The notes under the pieces: model-generated
Seen by the model: the letters and a program-made list of their open reading frames with translations, nothing else
Told to the model about the DNA's origin: nothing
The model's database searches: none
DNA from: Haliangium sp050303215
Lineage (GTDB): Bacteria > Myxococcota_A > Polyangia > Haliangiales > Haliangiaceae
NCBI RefSeq assembly: GCF_050303215.1
Contig: NZ_JBNLBH010000065.1
Location: 1 to 64,000, forward strand
Direction of reading: 5' to 3'
Length of the DNA: 64,000 bases
Program-made: the position numbers and the translations under genes
Shown here: one piece after another, positions 1 through 9,202 of the stretch
Numbering within the stretch: the stretch's first letter is position 1
How the letters are laid out: each line of letters starts with the position of its first letter

Positions 1-180
1 CACGGCCAGGCGTTCAGCCTGCGCGAGGCGCTGCTGCCGCCGGGGCACGCCGCCCTGCGTGAGGGCGAGAACGGCTTCGCCGTCGATCGCCGCGGTGGCT
101 TCAACGTGCACGGCGAGACCCGTGACCTGACCGAGGCCCAGATCGAGGCCCTCGAGCTGTACATCCAGTCGATCGAGTAA
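1..180 (+). CDS. C-terminal end of a probable c-type cytochrome (partial)
   Basis: The open frame enters from the left edge and stops at TAA 178-180, leaving 59 residues. They read like the end of a haem protein of the cytochrome c / di-haem peroxidase kind: an early HGQAFSLREALLPPGH stretch resembles the 'LHDGR..TLEEA' segment, and the chain ends LTEAQIEALELYIQSIE, the usual terminal helix of cytochrome c folds. No CxxCH haem site lies inside the window, so the family call rests on these short resemblances and is tentative. The stop is followed 16 bases later by a strong GC hairpin. Confidence 0.4.
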   Translation, partial: HGQAFSLREALLPPGHAALREGENGFAVDRRGGFNVHGETRDLTEAQIEALELYIQSIE

Positions 181-196
181 CACCTCGTCACGCTGG

Positions 197-215
197 GGGA
201 CGCCGTGGGCGTCCC
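197..215 (+). terminator. 8-bp GC-rich hairpin after the cytochrome-like gene
   Basis: A perfect 8-bp stem (GGGACGCC / GGCGTCCC) with a GTG loop begins 16 bases after the stop codon of the upstream gene. There is no T-tract, so it is not a textbook intrinsic terminator. It could be a terminator without a U-tract or an mRNA 3' end stabiliser. Confidence 0.45.
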
Positions 216-239
216 GTATAGCACTTGTCCTGTCGCGCC

Positions 240-259
240 CGCGCGCCCCTTGGCGCGCG
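240..259. other. Second intergenic hairpin (8-bp GC stem, CCTT loop)
   Basis: The bases pair as CGCGCGCC / GGCGCGCG around a CCTT loop. Together with the hairpin at 197-215 it makes a double stem-loop between the cytochrome-like gene and the P-type ATPase gene. Alternating GC runs form stems easily in DNA this rich in GC, so the function is uncertain. Confidence 0.3.
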
Positions 260-426
260 CGGCGCGTCTGCATTTTCGGGCCCCACAGTTCGCGGTCTCG
301 TCACCGGCCCACGCGCACGGGCCGGCGCGTGCACACGTCGGCGGGGCTGGGGACGTTGCTCGGGCGCAGGTCCTGTAGAATACTCGCCCGGCGCTGAGCG
401 CCGCCGGCGCCAGCGCGGGGCCGAGT

Positions 427-3180
427 GTGAACCAACGACGAGAGAGCACGACCGCGCCGAGCGAACCCTGGCACACCTTGGACGTCGGCGAGGTCGCGGC
501 GCGCCTCGAGGTGAGGCCCGAGCGCGGCCTGAGCGAGGAGGAGGCCGCGGCCCGGCTGGCCAGCCATGGCCCCAATGAGCTGGAGCAGGTCCGGGGCCAG
601 AGCCCGCTGGGCATCTTCGTGGCCCAGTTCCGCGACGTGCTCATCCTCATCCTGCTGGCGGCGGCCGGGATCGCGGCCCTGCTGGGAGAGCTCAGCGACG
701 CGGTGGTGATCGGGGTGATCGTGGCCCTGAACGCGATTATCGGCACGGTCCAGGAGTACCGGGCCGAAAAGGCGCTGTCGGCGCTGCGGCGGATGTCGGC
801 GCCCGAGGTGTCGGTGCGGCGCGGCGGGCACACCCGGCGCATGCCCGGGCGCGGGCTCGTCCCCGGTGACGTGGTGGCCCTGGAGGCCGGCAACGTGGTC
901 CCCGCCGATGTGCGCCTGGTGGAGGTCGCGGATCTGCAAGTGGACGAGTCGGCGCTCACGGGCGAGTCGGTGGCCGTGGACAAGTCGCCCAAGTCCATCT
1001 CGGCCGCCGATGTGCCGCTGGGCGATCGCCGCAACATGGCCTACAAGGGCACGAACGTCACCCGCGGGCACGGACACGCCCTGGTCGTGGCCACCGGGAT
1101 GTACACCGAGCTGGGTGGCATCGCTCGCCTGATCCGCGACGCGGGCACGCTCAAGACCCCGCTGCAGCAGCGGCTCGCGCGCTTTAGCCGGCGGTTGGCG
1201 GTGGCCGTGCTCGGCATCGTAGCGGTGGTGTTCGCGGCCGGTCTGATCCGCGGCGAAGAGGTGCTGCTGATGTTCTTGACCAGCGTGAGCTTGGCCGTCG
1301 CCGCGATCCCCGAGGCGTTGCCCGCGGTGGTGACGATCTCGCTGGCCCTGGGCGCACAGCGCATGAGCCGGCGCCAGGCCCTGATTCGGCGCCTGCCCGC
1401 GGTCGAGTCGCTGGGCTCGGTGACCTGGATCTGCTCGGACAAGACCGGGACCTTGACCAAGAATCGGATGCACGTGGAGGTGCTGTACGCCGCCGGCACG
1501 CACTTCGCCACGTTGTCCGAAATCGGGGCCGAGAGCGCGCTCGGGCGCAGCCTAGGCCACGCCCTGGCCCTGTGCACGGATGTGGTCGCCGGCCCGGCCC
1601 GGGCCGCCGGCGCTGCCGCCGACGACGACGACGGCGACGACGACGGGACGAACGCCGGGCTGGTGGGCGACCCGACCGAGGTCGCCCTGTACTTGGCCGC
1701 CCGCGCCGCCGGGTACGACAAGGCCGTGCTGGAGCGCGAGCAGCCCCGCGTCGCCGAGCTGGCCTTCGACGCCGAGCGACGCGCGATGAGCACTCTCCAC
1801 GACGCCGGAGCGGGCGTGGTCGCGTACGTCAAGGGCGCCCCCGAGGCGCTGCTGCCGCGCTGCGTGAGCGCGTTCGGAGGGGATGACGGCGAACGGGCCG
1901 GTGATGACGGCGGCCTGGGCGAGCTGGACCTCGGGTCCATCCAGCGCGTCGCCGAGGAGCTGGCAGCCCGGGGCTATCGGGTGCTGGCGCTGGCGCGGCG
2001 CACCCTCGACGAGGTGCCCGCGCCGCTCACGGCCGACGTGGTCGAGACCGAGCTGGAGCTCCTGGGCCTGGTCGGGCTCATCGACCCGCCGCGCGACGAG
2101 GTCCCCCAGGCCATCGCGGACTGCCAGAGCGCGGGCATCACGCCGGTCATGATCACGGGCGACCACCCCGGCACCGCGCGCGCCATCGCCGCCCGCCTGG
2201 GCATCGCCGGCGCCGACGGCGAGGTCCTCACCGGGCGCGATCTCGACGCGATGTCCGAGGAGGAGCTGGCAGCGCGGGTGTTGTCGGTGCGAGTGTACGC
2301 CCGGGTCAACCCGGCGCAGAAGATCGCGATCGTGCGCGCGTTGCAGGCCCGGGGCCAGTTCGTGGCCATGACCGGCGACGGGGTCAACGACGCGCCCGCG
2401 CTCAAGCGTGCCGACATCGGGGTAGCCATGGGCCAGGGCGGCACCGATGTGGCCCGCGAGGCGGGCGCGATGATCCTGCTCGACGATGACTTCGCGACCA
2501 TCGTCGGGGCGGTGCGCGAAGGGCGGCGGATCTTCGACAACATCCGCAAGTTCATCAAGTACACCATGACCAGCAACGCGGGGGAGATCTGGACCCTGTT
2601 GCTGGCGCCCTTCTTCGGCCTGCCGCTGCCGCTGTTGCCCATCCACATCTTGTGGGTGAACTTGGTCACCGACGGGCTGCCCGGGCTCGCGCTGGCGGCG
2701 GAGCCCGGCGAGCGCGGGCTGATGCAGCGGCCGCCGCGGCCGCCGGGCGAGAGCATCTTTGCCCACGGTATGTGGCAGCACATGGTGTGGGTGGGGCTGC
2801 TCATCGGCGCGCTGTCGATCGGGACTCAGGCCTGGGGCTTGGCGAGTGGGCGCGCAGGCTGGCAGACCATGGTTTTCACGGTGCTCACGCTGTCGCAGCT
2901 CGCGCACGCCATGGTCGTGCGCTCGGAGCGCGAATCCCTGTTCTCCCAGGGCCTTCTCAGCAACCGGCCGCTGCTGGGCGCGGTGGGGCTCACCGTCGGG
3001 CTGCAGCTCGCCGTGATCTACCTGCCCGGGCTCAACGCGGTGTTTCGCACCCAGCCGCTGTCGGCGCTGGAGCTCGCTGCCTGCTTCGCGCCCGTGCTGG
3101 TGGTGGTCGCCGCGGTCGAGATCGAGAAGGCGATGTGGCGGAGGCGTGACCGCTCCGCGCGCGCTCGCCAGAGCACGTGA
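427..3180 (+). CDS. P2A-type cation-transporting ATPase (probable Ca2+ or Mn2+)
   Basis: This 917-residue protein has the full P-type ATPase layout: an N-terminal cation-ATPase domain, an actuator loop with TGES, the phosphorylation motif DKTGTLT (Asp338), a KGAPE nucleotide-binding motif, TGDGVNDAPALK in the P domain, and paired C-terminal membrane helices. The PEALP motif in M4 and NLVTDGLP in M6 keep the Asn and Asp used by SERCA-like pumps for calcium, so export of Ca2+ or Mn2+ from the cytoplasm is the best guess. The nucleotide-binding domain carries an acidic insert (DDDDGDDDG, about residue 400). The start is a GTG at 427 without a clear Shine-Dalgarno. The gene stands alone and converges with the leftward gene that ends at 3213. 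Confidence 0.9.
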   Translation: MNQRRESTTAPSEPWHTLDVGEVAARLEVRPERGLSEEEAAARLASHGPNELEQVRGQSPLGIFVAQFRDVLILILLAAAGIAALLGELSDAVVIGVIVALNAIIGTVQEYRAEKALSALRRMSAPEVSVRRGGHTRRMPGRGLVPGDVVALEAGNVVPADVRLVEVADLQVDESALTGESVAVDKSPKSISAADVPLGDRRNMAYKGTNVTRGHGHALVVATGMYTELGGIARLIRDAGTLKTPLQQRLARFSRRLAVAVLGIVAVVFAAGLIRGEEVLLMFLTSVSLAVAAIPEALPAVVTISLALGAQRMSRRQALIRRLPAVESLGSVTWICSDKTGTLTKNRMHVEVLYAAGTHFATLSEIGAESALGRSLGHALALCTDVVAGPARAAGAAADDDDGDDDGTNAGLVGDPTEVALYLAARAAGYDKAVLEREQPRVAELAFDAERRAMSTLHDAGAGVVAYVKGAPEALLPRCVSAFGGDDGERAGDDGGLGELDLGSIQRVAEELAARGYRVLALARRTLDEVPAPLTADVVETELELLGLVGLIDPPRDEVPQAIADCQSAGITPVMITGDHPGTARAIAARLGIAGADGEVLTGRDLDAMSEEELAARVLSVRVYARVNPAQKIAIVRALQARGQFVAMTGDGVNDAPALKRADIGVAMGQGGTDVAREAGAMILLDDDFATIVGAVREGRRIFDNIRKFIKYTMTSNAGEIWTLLLAPFFGLPLPLLPIHILWVNLVTDGLPGLALAAEPGERGLMQRPPRPPGESIFAHGMWQHMVWVGLLIGALSIGTQAWGLASGRAGWQTMVFTVLTLSQLAHAMVVRSERESLFSQGLLSNRPLLGAVGLTVGLQLAVIYLPGLNAVFRTQPLSALELAACFAPVLVVVAAVEIEKAMWRRRDRSARARQST

Positions 3181-3212
3181 GCTCGTGCGGGATGGGCGGA
3201 CGCGGGGCCGGA

Positions 3213-3809
3213 TCAGAAGGTTTGCTGCCAGCCGAGGATGCGCAGGGCGGCGTCGGGCGGGCGGGCGTCGTCGTGGTGAACCTCGACGTCGATGCGGGCC
3301 GCGGCCTGGTTGGGGCCATGGCCGATGACGCTCACGATGATGCGGGCGTCGCGGTCCTCGCCCAGGATGTACCCCTGGTAGCCGGCCTGCGCGGCCGAGG
3401 GCGGGGCGTCGTAGTCGCCATCGTCGCGGTTGTTGAGGAAGGTGACTTCGTACCAGGCGCCCAATTCGGGGCTGAAGGGGTTGCCGGCTTGGCCGGGTTG
3501 CTTGGTGTTGCCGGGCAGGTCGAGAGGGGAGAGCGGGGAGACGTTACCGGGGTTGACCAGTCCACTCCAGTGGGTCGGCGCGGGCGCGTACTGGCCGCGT
3601 AGGTAATCCATGGCCACGGCCACGCCGGCCTCGGCCGCGCTCAAGGCCACCATTCGGAAGCGGTCGTGGCTGGCGCCGGCGACGCCGCTGCGCACCGTGA
3701 GCACGGTGAGCAGGCCCAAGCTGGCCAAGGCGAGCATTGCGACCACGACCACGAGCAGGGCGCTGCCGCGGTCATGTCGCGTCGGTCCGAGGGCTCTGGG
3801 GGGGTGCAT
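3213..3809 (-). CDS. PilX-like type IV pilus assembly protein
   Basis: The 198-residue product begins with a short basic leader followed by a hydrophobic helix (GSALLVVVVAMLALASLGLL), then ALSAAEAGVAVAMDYLRG, the pattern of the PilX N-terminal domain of minor type IV pilins. The rest is a soluble extracytoplasmic domain of unknown detail. I chose the ATG at 3809 because AGGAG lies 7 bases upstream; the longer open frame beyond it overlaps the upstream FHA gene. The gene starts 23 bases after that FHA gene ends, so the two are probably co-transcribed. Other minor pilins (PilV, PilW, FimT) are absent here, so its partners must lie elsewhere. Confidence 0.65.
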   Translation of the reverse strand: MHPPRALGPTRHDRGSALLVVVVAMLALASLGLLTVLTVRSGVAGASHDRFRMVALSAAEAGVAVAMDYLRGQYAPAPTHWSGLVNPGNVSPLSPLDLPGNTKQPGQAGNPFSPELGAWYEVTFLNNRDDGDYDAPPSAAQAGYQGYILGEDRDARIIVSVIGHGPNQAAARIDVEVHHDDARPPDAALRILGWQQTF

Positions 3810-3832
3810 CGGTGTCTCCTGGCGACTCGGGC

Positions 3833-6268
3833 TCATTTTAGCACGACCGAGGCCGTCGCCCGAGCCCACTCTTCGCCGCTCATCACGAAGGCCTCGAGTT
3901 CGAGTTCGGTCGCCCCCGGCGCGAGGGGCAGGGTGAGCTCGACCCGGCCGTCTCGGACCGCTACCAGGGTGGCGCTCAGCACCTCGGGGATGCCGGCGAC
4001 CTGGCCCAGCGACGCGGGATGATCGGACGATGGGTCGAAATCTGTCGGGGCGGGCCCGGCGCTCGGCTCCGGGGGCAGCTCGGCCAGCAGCTCGGCCGGC
4101 GGCTCGGGGGCGGGTTCCAGGTCGGAGGGGAGGCTGGGGGGCGCGGCCAGGGCGACGCTGAGGTGGGCGCCGAGGCGATCGCTGACTGGGCCCACGGCGA
4201 GCCGCCGAGAGGCCGCCTCGACAGCGCCGATGACGGACTCGGCCATGCGGGCGGCAGGGCCGGGGTGGGCGGCGGCGCGAGCGTCGCGGACGATCAGGTA
4301 CAGGCTGCCGTGGGGCACGGCTGGCGCGGTCTGGGCGTGCACGGTGAGGGTCGGCTCGGCGTCGCCGCGGGCCGTGGCCGATACGGTGAGCGCGAGCGCG
4401 TCCGGTCGCAGCGCCATGGCCCAGCCCTCCCAGGGGCGGCCGTCGATGATGGCCGCGACGGCGAGCAGAGCGTGCGAGCCCCGAAAGGGCACCTCGATCG
4501 CGGACTCGGCGGCTAGCGCGCCGTGGCTGATCTCGGACGGTCCGTCGATTAGGGCTTGGAACCCGGGCTGGTCCGCGAGCAGGGCCAGGTCGGCGTCGGC
4601 GCGGAGGTGATCGAGGTCGCGCCAACCGTCGCCGAGCGCGGCGCGCAGGGAGGACAAGGCCGGGACCGGGCGGCCCAGGCGGGCGTAGCAGCAGGCGAGG
4701 TAGTAGGCGGCGTTGGGGTGAGGGTGAGGGGCGTGCTCGCGGCAGCGCTGAAAGGCCGCGGCGGCGGCGGCGAAGTCGCCCTCGCGGTAGCGGACTTCGC
4801 CGTCGAGGTAGGCGGCGCGCTCGGGTCCGTCGAGGGGCTCTTGGGGTCGGCGACTCCCGGGCCGCGGCCAGGGCGTGGCGGCGTCGAGGATCTGGACGCG
4901 CAGGGCGTCCACCGGGACCCGGAGGGTGAGAGTGGCGTGGGTGCAGACGACGTCGTCGAGCTCGATCGGCATGTGTCGCCGGCCTCCGCGAACGACGTAC
5001 AAGCCCCGCGCTGGGCGCGCGTTGGGGCGGGGCAGGCGGGCCACCTTGTACCGGCGGCCAAGCTCGGACAGGGTCGCGGCCGACCCTCGCAGCGCCGGCA
5101 AGGGGATTTGGACCGCGCGGTCGGGTGTGGCCGCGGGCGTGACCGCGAGCGAGTGTGGACCGGGACCGGTGAGACGGAGCTCACCGCGGACATGGCCGGA
5201 TGCGGCCTCGAGGGTCCGTTCCGGGGCGTCCTGGGTCGCGCCTCTCAGCGCGATCGTGACCGGCCCGCTCAGGGGGGTGCCGTCGGCCTCTACGTACAGA
5301 CGGAAGCTCAGGATGCCGGCCAGGTCGTCGAGTTGATGGTGGCACAGGTGGGCGTACAGGGGCGCTGCGGGCTCGCCGGTGACCGTCACCTCGGCGGTCA
5401 GTGTGGGCCCGCCGCGCAGCGACAGCAGGTAGCGACCCGGCGCTGGGGCCGGCACGGTCACGAGGCCGGCTCCGCCGTCGTCGAGCTCCAGCGGGTAATG
5501 GGTGACCTCGTCGTCGCCCCGGCGCAGGTCGAGCCGGAGGGTGAGGCCGGCGGCCTGGGGCGCGGCCACGAACACGCGCACGCGGTCTCGTCCGGCGCGG
5601 TAGCGGGCTCGGTCGGTGCACAGCGCCGCCGGCGTCGGCGGCGCCGCGGCCAGCCCGGCGATGTCCACGCCCGGGAGAGCCGCCGGCGCGGTGCCCATGA
5701 GCGGGACCAGGCGCGGGCGCGGCGGGGGCAGGTCGAAGAGGCTCACCAAGGCGCGCCCGGTGGGGCTGTCGAAGAAGCGTCGTCCGATAAAGGCGAACGA
5801 CTGTCCGATCTCGACCTCGGCGCTCACGGCTTGGGCGAGGAGGGGATCGTGGACCCGGAGCCGGTGGACGTCGAAGCGGGGCTGGCGGAGCAGGTCGGGC
5901 ACGTAGATGGACAGCAGGGCCGGGCCCAGCACGACCATGGTGTCCTGGGTGACCGTGATCTCACCAACGACGCGCTTGCCGTCGACGAAGCTGCCGTTGG
6001 TGCTACCCAGATCGTGGATCACCACGCCGCTGTCGTTGGGGCGGAGGTGGACGTGGCGGCTGCTCAGCCGGGGCTCGGGGATGACCCAGTCGCCCTCGTT
6101 GCGGCCGATGGTGATGCCGTCGTCGGGGAGCGGCCGGCCTTCGGTCCCGGCGCTGGACACCAGCGCCAGCCAGACCCCCCGCGGCGGTCGCAGCAGGGTG
6201 TGCTTGCAGCGCTCGCAGGTGGCCGCGGCGGCGGGGCTGGGGGTGTGGCAGATAGGGCACTGCTTCAT
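3833..6268 (-). CDS. Zinc-ribbon FHA domain protein with TPR-like region
   Basis: This 811-residue protein opens with a four-Cys zinc ribbon (CPIC near residue 4, CERC near residue 19). An FHA domain follows at about residues 45-125, with the phosphothreonine-binding signature GRNEGDW, SSRH and STNGSF. FHA domains read phosphothreonine marks made by Ser/Thr kinases, and a kinase gene lies immediately upstream on the same strand. The middle (about 230-420) looks like beta-rich domains; a stretch near 480-560 (AYLDGEVRYREGDFAAAAAAFQRC, split here as AYLDGEV and FAAAAAAFQRC) resembles tetratricopeptide helices. The last 200 residues are unassigned. It is likely a cytoplasmic phosphosignal adaptor; its output may involve the pilin-like gene downstream, but that is inferred from position only. 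Confidence 0.75.
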   Translation of the reverse strand: MKQCPICHTPSPAAAATCERCKHTLLRPPRGVWLALVSSAGTEGRPLPDDGITIGRNEGDWVIPEPRLSSRHVHLRPNDSGVVIHDLGSTNGSFVDGKRVVGEITVTQDTMVVLGPALLSIYVPDLLRQPRFDVHRLRVHDPLLAQAVSAEVEIGQSFAFIGRRFFDSPTGRALVSLFDLPPPRPRLVPLMGTAPAALPGVDIAGLAAAPPTPAALCTDRARYRAGRDRVRVFVAAPQAAGLTLRLDLRRGDDEVTHYPLELDDGGAGLVTVPAPAPGRYLLSLRGGPTLTAEVTVTGEPAAPLYAHLCHHQLDDLAGILSFRLYVEADGTPLSGPVTIALRGATQDAPERTLEAASGHVRGELRLTGPGPHSLAVTPAATPDRAVQIPLPALRGSAATLSELGRRYKVARLPRPNARPARGLYVVRGGRRHMPIELDDVVCTHATLTLRVPVDALRVQILDAATPWPRPGSRRPQEPLDGPERAAYLDGEVRYREGDFAAAAAAFQRCREHAPHPHPNAAYYLACCYARLGRPVPALSSLRAALGDGWRDLDHLRADADLALLADQPGFQALIDGPSEISHGALAAESAIEVPFRGSHALLAVAAIIDGRPWEGWAMALRPDALALTVSATARGDAEPTLTVHAQTAPAVPHGSLYLIVRDARAAAHPGPAARMAESVIGAVEAASRRLAVGPVSDRLGAHLSVALAAPPSLPSDLEPAPEPPAELLAELPPEPSAGPAPTDFDPSSDHPASLGQVAGIPEVLSATLVAVRDGRVELTLPLAPGATELELEAFVMSGEEWARATASVVLK

Positions 6269-6391
6269 GTCACTCTCGGCGCCTCCCGAACTCGGAGTAT
6301 AGCCCTCGCGCGAAGCGCCTCGGCAGCGCGATCTCGATGCCGACCGGTAAAATCGACCGATCGTCTCGAAATGAAGCAGCAGCCCCGAGCC

Positions 6392-8290
6392 TCAGCGATT
6401 CATGCGCGGGCAGATCGCTTCGTGTCCGGGATCGCCGGGGTCCGCGCCCACGCATAGGTCGAACTGTGACCGCGCCAGGCGCTTGCGACCGGCGCGTAGG
6501 ATCAAGCGGACGTGGTACTTGCCTTCCGTGGGCAGGGTAACGCGGGTGCGCGCCTTGCCTTCTTTGGACAGCACGACCGCGCCCCCGGGCTGGCGCTCGT
6601 GACCATTGAAGTACAGGTAGCTGAGTCGGGCCTCGACTTGGCCGCGCTTGAGCGGGTCGCGGATCTCGTCGATGGCCGTGAGCACGCTCAGATCGAGGGT
6701 GATGGGCTGGCCGGCCCGGGTCCGGGCGGGGGTCACGACGACCTGAAAGTCGAACGACTCGGCCTGGACCTGGTGGGTCCAGGCGCGTGGGCTGTCGGTG
6801 TCGCGTCCCCCGCCGGAGTCATGAGGGGCGGCGCCGGCGTCGCCGGCGATTTGGGCCTGACCGTCGTCGTCCGCGGCGCGGTCATCGCCGTCGTCGGCGC
6901 TGCGGACGAGGGTGTAGCTGACGGCGCCGACCGCCACCGCCAGCACCAGGCCCAGGGCGATGTACAGCGACGGCCGCGAGCGGTCGCGGGCGCCCCCGAC
7001 CACGGCCGTGGGCGGTGCCGGGGCCGGGCGTGTGGGCGCGAAGGGGCCCGGGCCGGGCGTCGTTGGGACTCGGGGCGCGGGGGCCTGCGCAGGCGGTGCC
7101 TCGGTTCCGGGGGCGTGGGCCGCGGGCGGGGAGCCCGCCGATGCGGCCGCGGGGGTCTGTCCGTCCCGGGGCGTGGGGGCGGTCGACGACGCGGGCTCGG
7201 CTGGGGCTGGCCCGGCCGCCCCGGCTTTCGCCCGCGAGTCGTGGGCGGACGGGTGGACGACGACCGAGGTGGGCAGCGGCGCGGTGCTGGCTGGGTCGGC
7301 GTCGGGCACATCGGCGCCGGCGCCCTCCAGTGGAGACATCGCGACCGTGTCGGCGCTGCCGAGGATGATCTGATCCAGGGCCTCGGCCAGGGCCTCGACC
7401 GAGGGGTAGCGGTCGCCCGGAGACTTGGCCATGCAGCGCAGGACCACGGCCTCCAGCGCGGCCGGGATACGCCGACCCGGGGCCCGCTCGCGGGGCGGCT
7501 CGGGCGCTTCGGTGATGTGCTGATGGATCACGCCCATGGCGGTGTCGGCGGTGAAGGGCAACTCGCCGGTGGCCAGCTCGTAGAGCATTACGCCCACGGC
7601 GTAGATATCGGCGCGGGCGTCGACCGGGTTGCCCGTGGCCTGCTCGGGCGCGATGTAGTACGGCGTGCCGACGAAGGTCCCGGTCCGGGTCAGCTTGGGG
7701 TCGCCGCTCTGCAGCTTGGCCAGGCCGAAGTCGAGGATCTTGGCCTGCTCGCCCTCGGGCACGCGGGCGAGGAAGATGTTTTCGGGCTTGAGGTCGCGGT
7801 GGATCACGCCGGCGCGGTGGGCGGCGTCGAGGCCCCGGCAGACCTCGCGCACGATCGCGACGGCGTCGGGCAGGGACAGGGGGCCGCGGGACAGGCGGGC
7901 GTCGAGGGGCTCGCCGACGAGCCACTCCATGGCCAGGAAGACCTGCCCGTCCTCGGCGGTGCCGAAGTCCTCGATGCCGACGATGTTGGGATGTCCAATG
8001 GCGCTGGTGGCGCGGGCCTCGCGGTGCAGGCGCTGCGCCGCCTCGGAGCGCGAGGGCACGTGGCTGCGCAGCAGCTTCAGCGCGACCCGCTTGTGGATGT
8101 AGACGTGCTCGGCCTCGAACACCTCGCCGATGCCGCCTTCGCCGATTTTGCGCATGATGCGAAAGCGGTCGCCGATGACCTCGCCGATGCGGTCGCTGCC
8201 GGCGTTGGGGTGCACGAGCGGGGTCCCGTCGGCGGGGCAGTACACGGCGTCGGCGTAGGCCTTGCCGCAGGTGGGGCAGGTCGCGCTCAT
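6392..8290 (-). CDS. Zinc-ribbon eukaryotic-type Ser/Thr protein kinase
   Basis: This 632-residue kinase starts with a zinc ribbon (CPTC, then CPADGTPL). The kinase domain spans about residues 43-305, with the Gly-rich loop IGEGGIGEVF, catalytic Lys72, HRDLKPEN (Asp166) and DFG (Asp187), so it should be active. A Pro/Ala-rich linker follows to about 435, then one membrane helix (about 441-463) and a C-terminal domain beyond the membrane (FDFQVVVTPARTRAGQ onward, beta-rich). This is the usual myxobacterial membrane-anchored kinase plan. The FHA gene lies 123 bases downstream on the same strand and could read its phosphorylation. The start was chosen because the zinc ribbon begins right at the ATG. 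Confidence 0.9.
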   Translation of the reverse strand: MSATCPTCGKAYADAVYCPADGTPLVHPNAGSDRIGEVIGDRFRIMRKIGEGGIGEVFEAEHVYIHKRVALKLLRSHVPSRSEAAQRLHREARATSAIGHPNIVGIEDFGTAEDGQVFLAMEWLVGEPLDARLSRGPLSLPDAVAIVREVCRGLDAAHRAGVIHRDLKPENIFLARVPEGEQAKILDFGLAKLQSGDPKLTRTGTFVGTPYYIAPEQATGNPVDARADIYAVGVMLYELATGELPFTADTAMGVIHQHITEAPEPPRERAPGRRIPAALEAVVLRCMAKSPGDRYPSVEALAEALDQIILGSADTVAMSPLEGAGADVPDADPASTAPLPTSVVVHPSAHDSRAKAGAAGPAPAEPASSTAPTPRDGQTPAAASAGSPPAAHAPGTEAPPAQAPAPRVPTTPGPGPFAPTRPAPAPPTAVVGGARDRSRPSLYIALGLVLAVAVGAVSYTLVRSADDGDDRAADDDGQAQIAGDAGAAPHDSGGGRDTDSPRAWTHQVQAESFDFQVVVTPARTRAGQPITLDLSVLTAIDEIRDPLKRGQVEARLSYLYFNGHERQPGGAVVLSKEGKARTRVTLPTEGKYHVRLILRAGRKRLARSQFDLCVGADPGDPGHEAICPRMNR

Positions 8291-8396
8291 CGGGCCCTCG
8301 AAGGGTACACGGAGTGCCGGCGAGATCCACCCGTCGATCCCAGCTTATGCCGCCGCGGGCGGGCCTCGGCAACTCCTCGTGGGCCCACGGCGAACC

Positions 8397-9032
8397 TCAG
8401 CGCGTCGGGGCGAAGCCTCGGACCCAGCCCAGGAAGGCCGCCTCGTGGGCGCTCACGGTCTCTTCTGGCCCGACCAACCGGAAGAAGTAGGGCCCGAGGC
8501 GGCTGGCGAACACCACCCCGAGCAGGCGGTAGCCGGGCCGCGGCGTCGCCGCCACGCCGGCGTCGGTGGAGGACGCGCGATCGAGGTACACGCCGCGGAT
8601 GTCGACGATCGTCACCTCGACCTCGCCGACCTGCTCGGTGCGCACGTTGGTGCTGTCGTCGAGGGCCGAGGTCGGCCCGGCGTCCGCGGGCGCGGCCGGG
8701 TCGGGAGCGCCCTGCGGGGCCTGGAACATCGCCTGCCAGCGCGCGGCGCCGCTTTCGTCGGCGCCGCTGTAGCCGCGGCCGAAGCGGGAGATGAACAGCT
8801 CTGCGTCGGCCTGGCCGGCGCTCGCCGCGGGCAACACGAAGTGTCGCACCAGCGGCGGCTGCACCGGCCCGAGCTCGCGCCAGCGCACCGGGGTGCGAGA
8901 GTACAGGCCGTCGATCTCGACCAGGGTGCCCGGTCGGGCGCCGCCACACGCGAGCATCGTCACCGCCCAGGCCAGCCACATCCAGGGCCGGGCGTGCGCC
9001 GCTGGCAACCGAGAGCGCGTGCACCTCGACAT
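8397..9032 (-). CDS. Hypothetical lipoprotein
   Basis: The 211-residue product has a basic N-terminus, a hydrophobic stretch (WMWLAWAV) and a lipobox TMLACGG, so it should be exported and lipidated. The mature part is about 180 residues with no family I recognise; it looks like a single alpha/beta domain (EVEVTIVDIRGVYLD, YFFRLVGPEE). The same reading frame runs on upstream to 9071, but the ATG at 9032 gives a normal signal peptide length. No strong Shine-Dalgarno is visible. It lies upstream of the kinase gene on the same strand with about 100 bases between them, and faces the divergent gene at 9203. Confidence 0.6.
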   Translation of the reverse strand: MSRCTRSRLPAAHARPWMWLAWAVTMLACGGARPGTLVEIDGLYSRTPVRWRELGPVQPPLVRHFVLPAASAGQADAELFISRFGRGYSGADESGAARWQAMFQAPQGAPDPAAPADAGPTSALDDSTNVRTEQVGEVEVTIVDIRGVYLDRASSTDAGVAATPRPGYRLLGVVFASRLGPYFFRLVGPEETVSAHEAAFLGWVRGFAPTR

Positions 9033-9202
9033 GACTCGCCCACGGTACCCCATCCCGCCCGGTGTCACCACTTCCCGCGGAGCATCACCGTCGTTCCTGC
9101 CCGAAGCATGTACAATGGCGGCTCGGTTTTGGCTCGAGCCGGCGGCGCGTTTCGTGCGCGGACGCGGCCGGCGCCCGAGCGCGGCTCAACCAGGAGTTCC
9201 CC

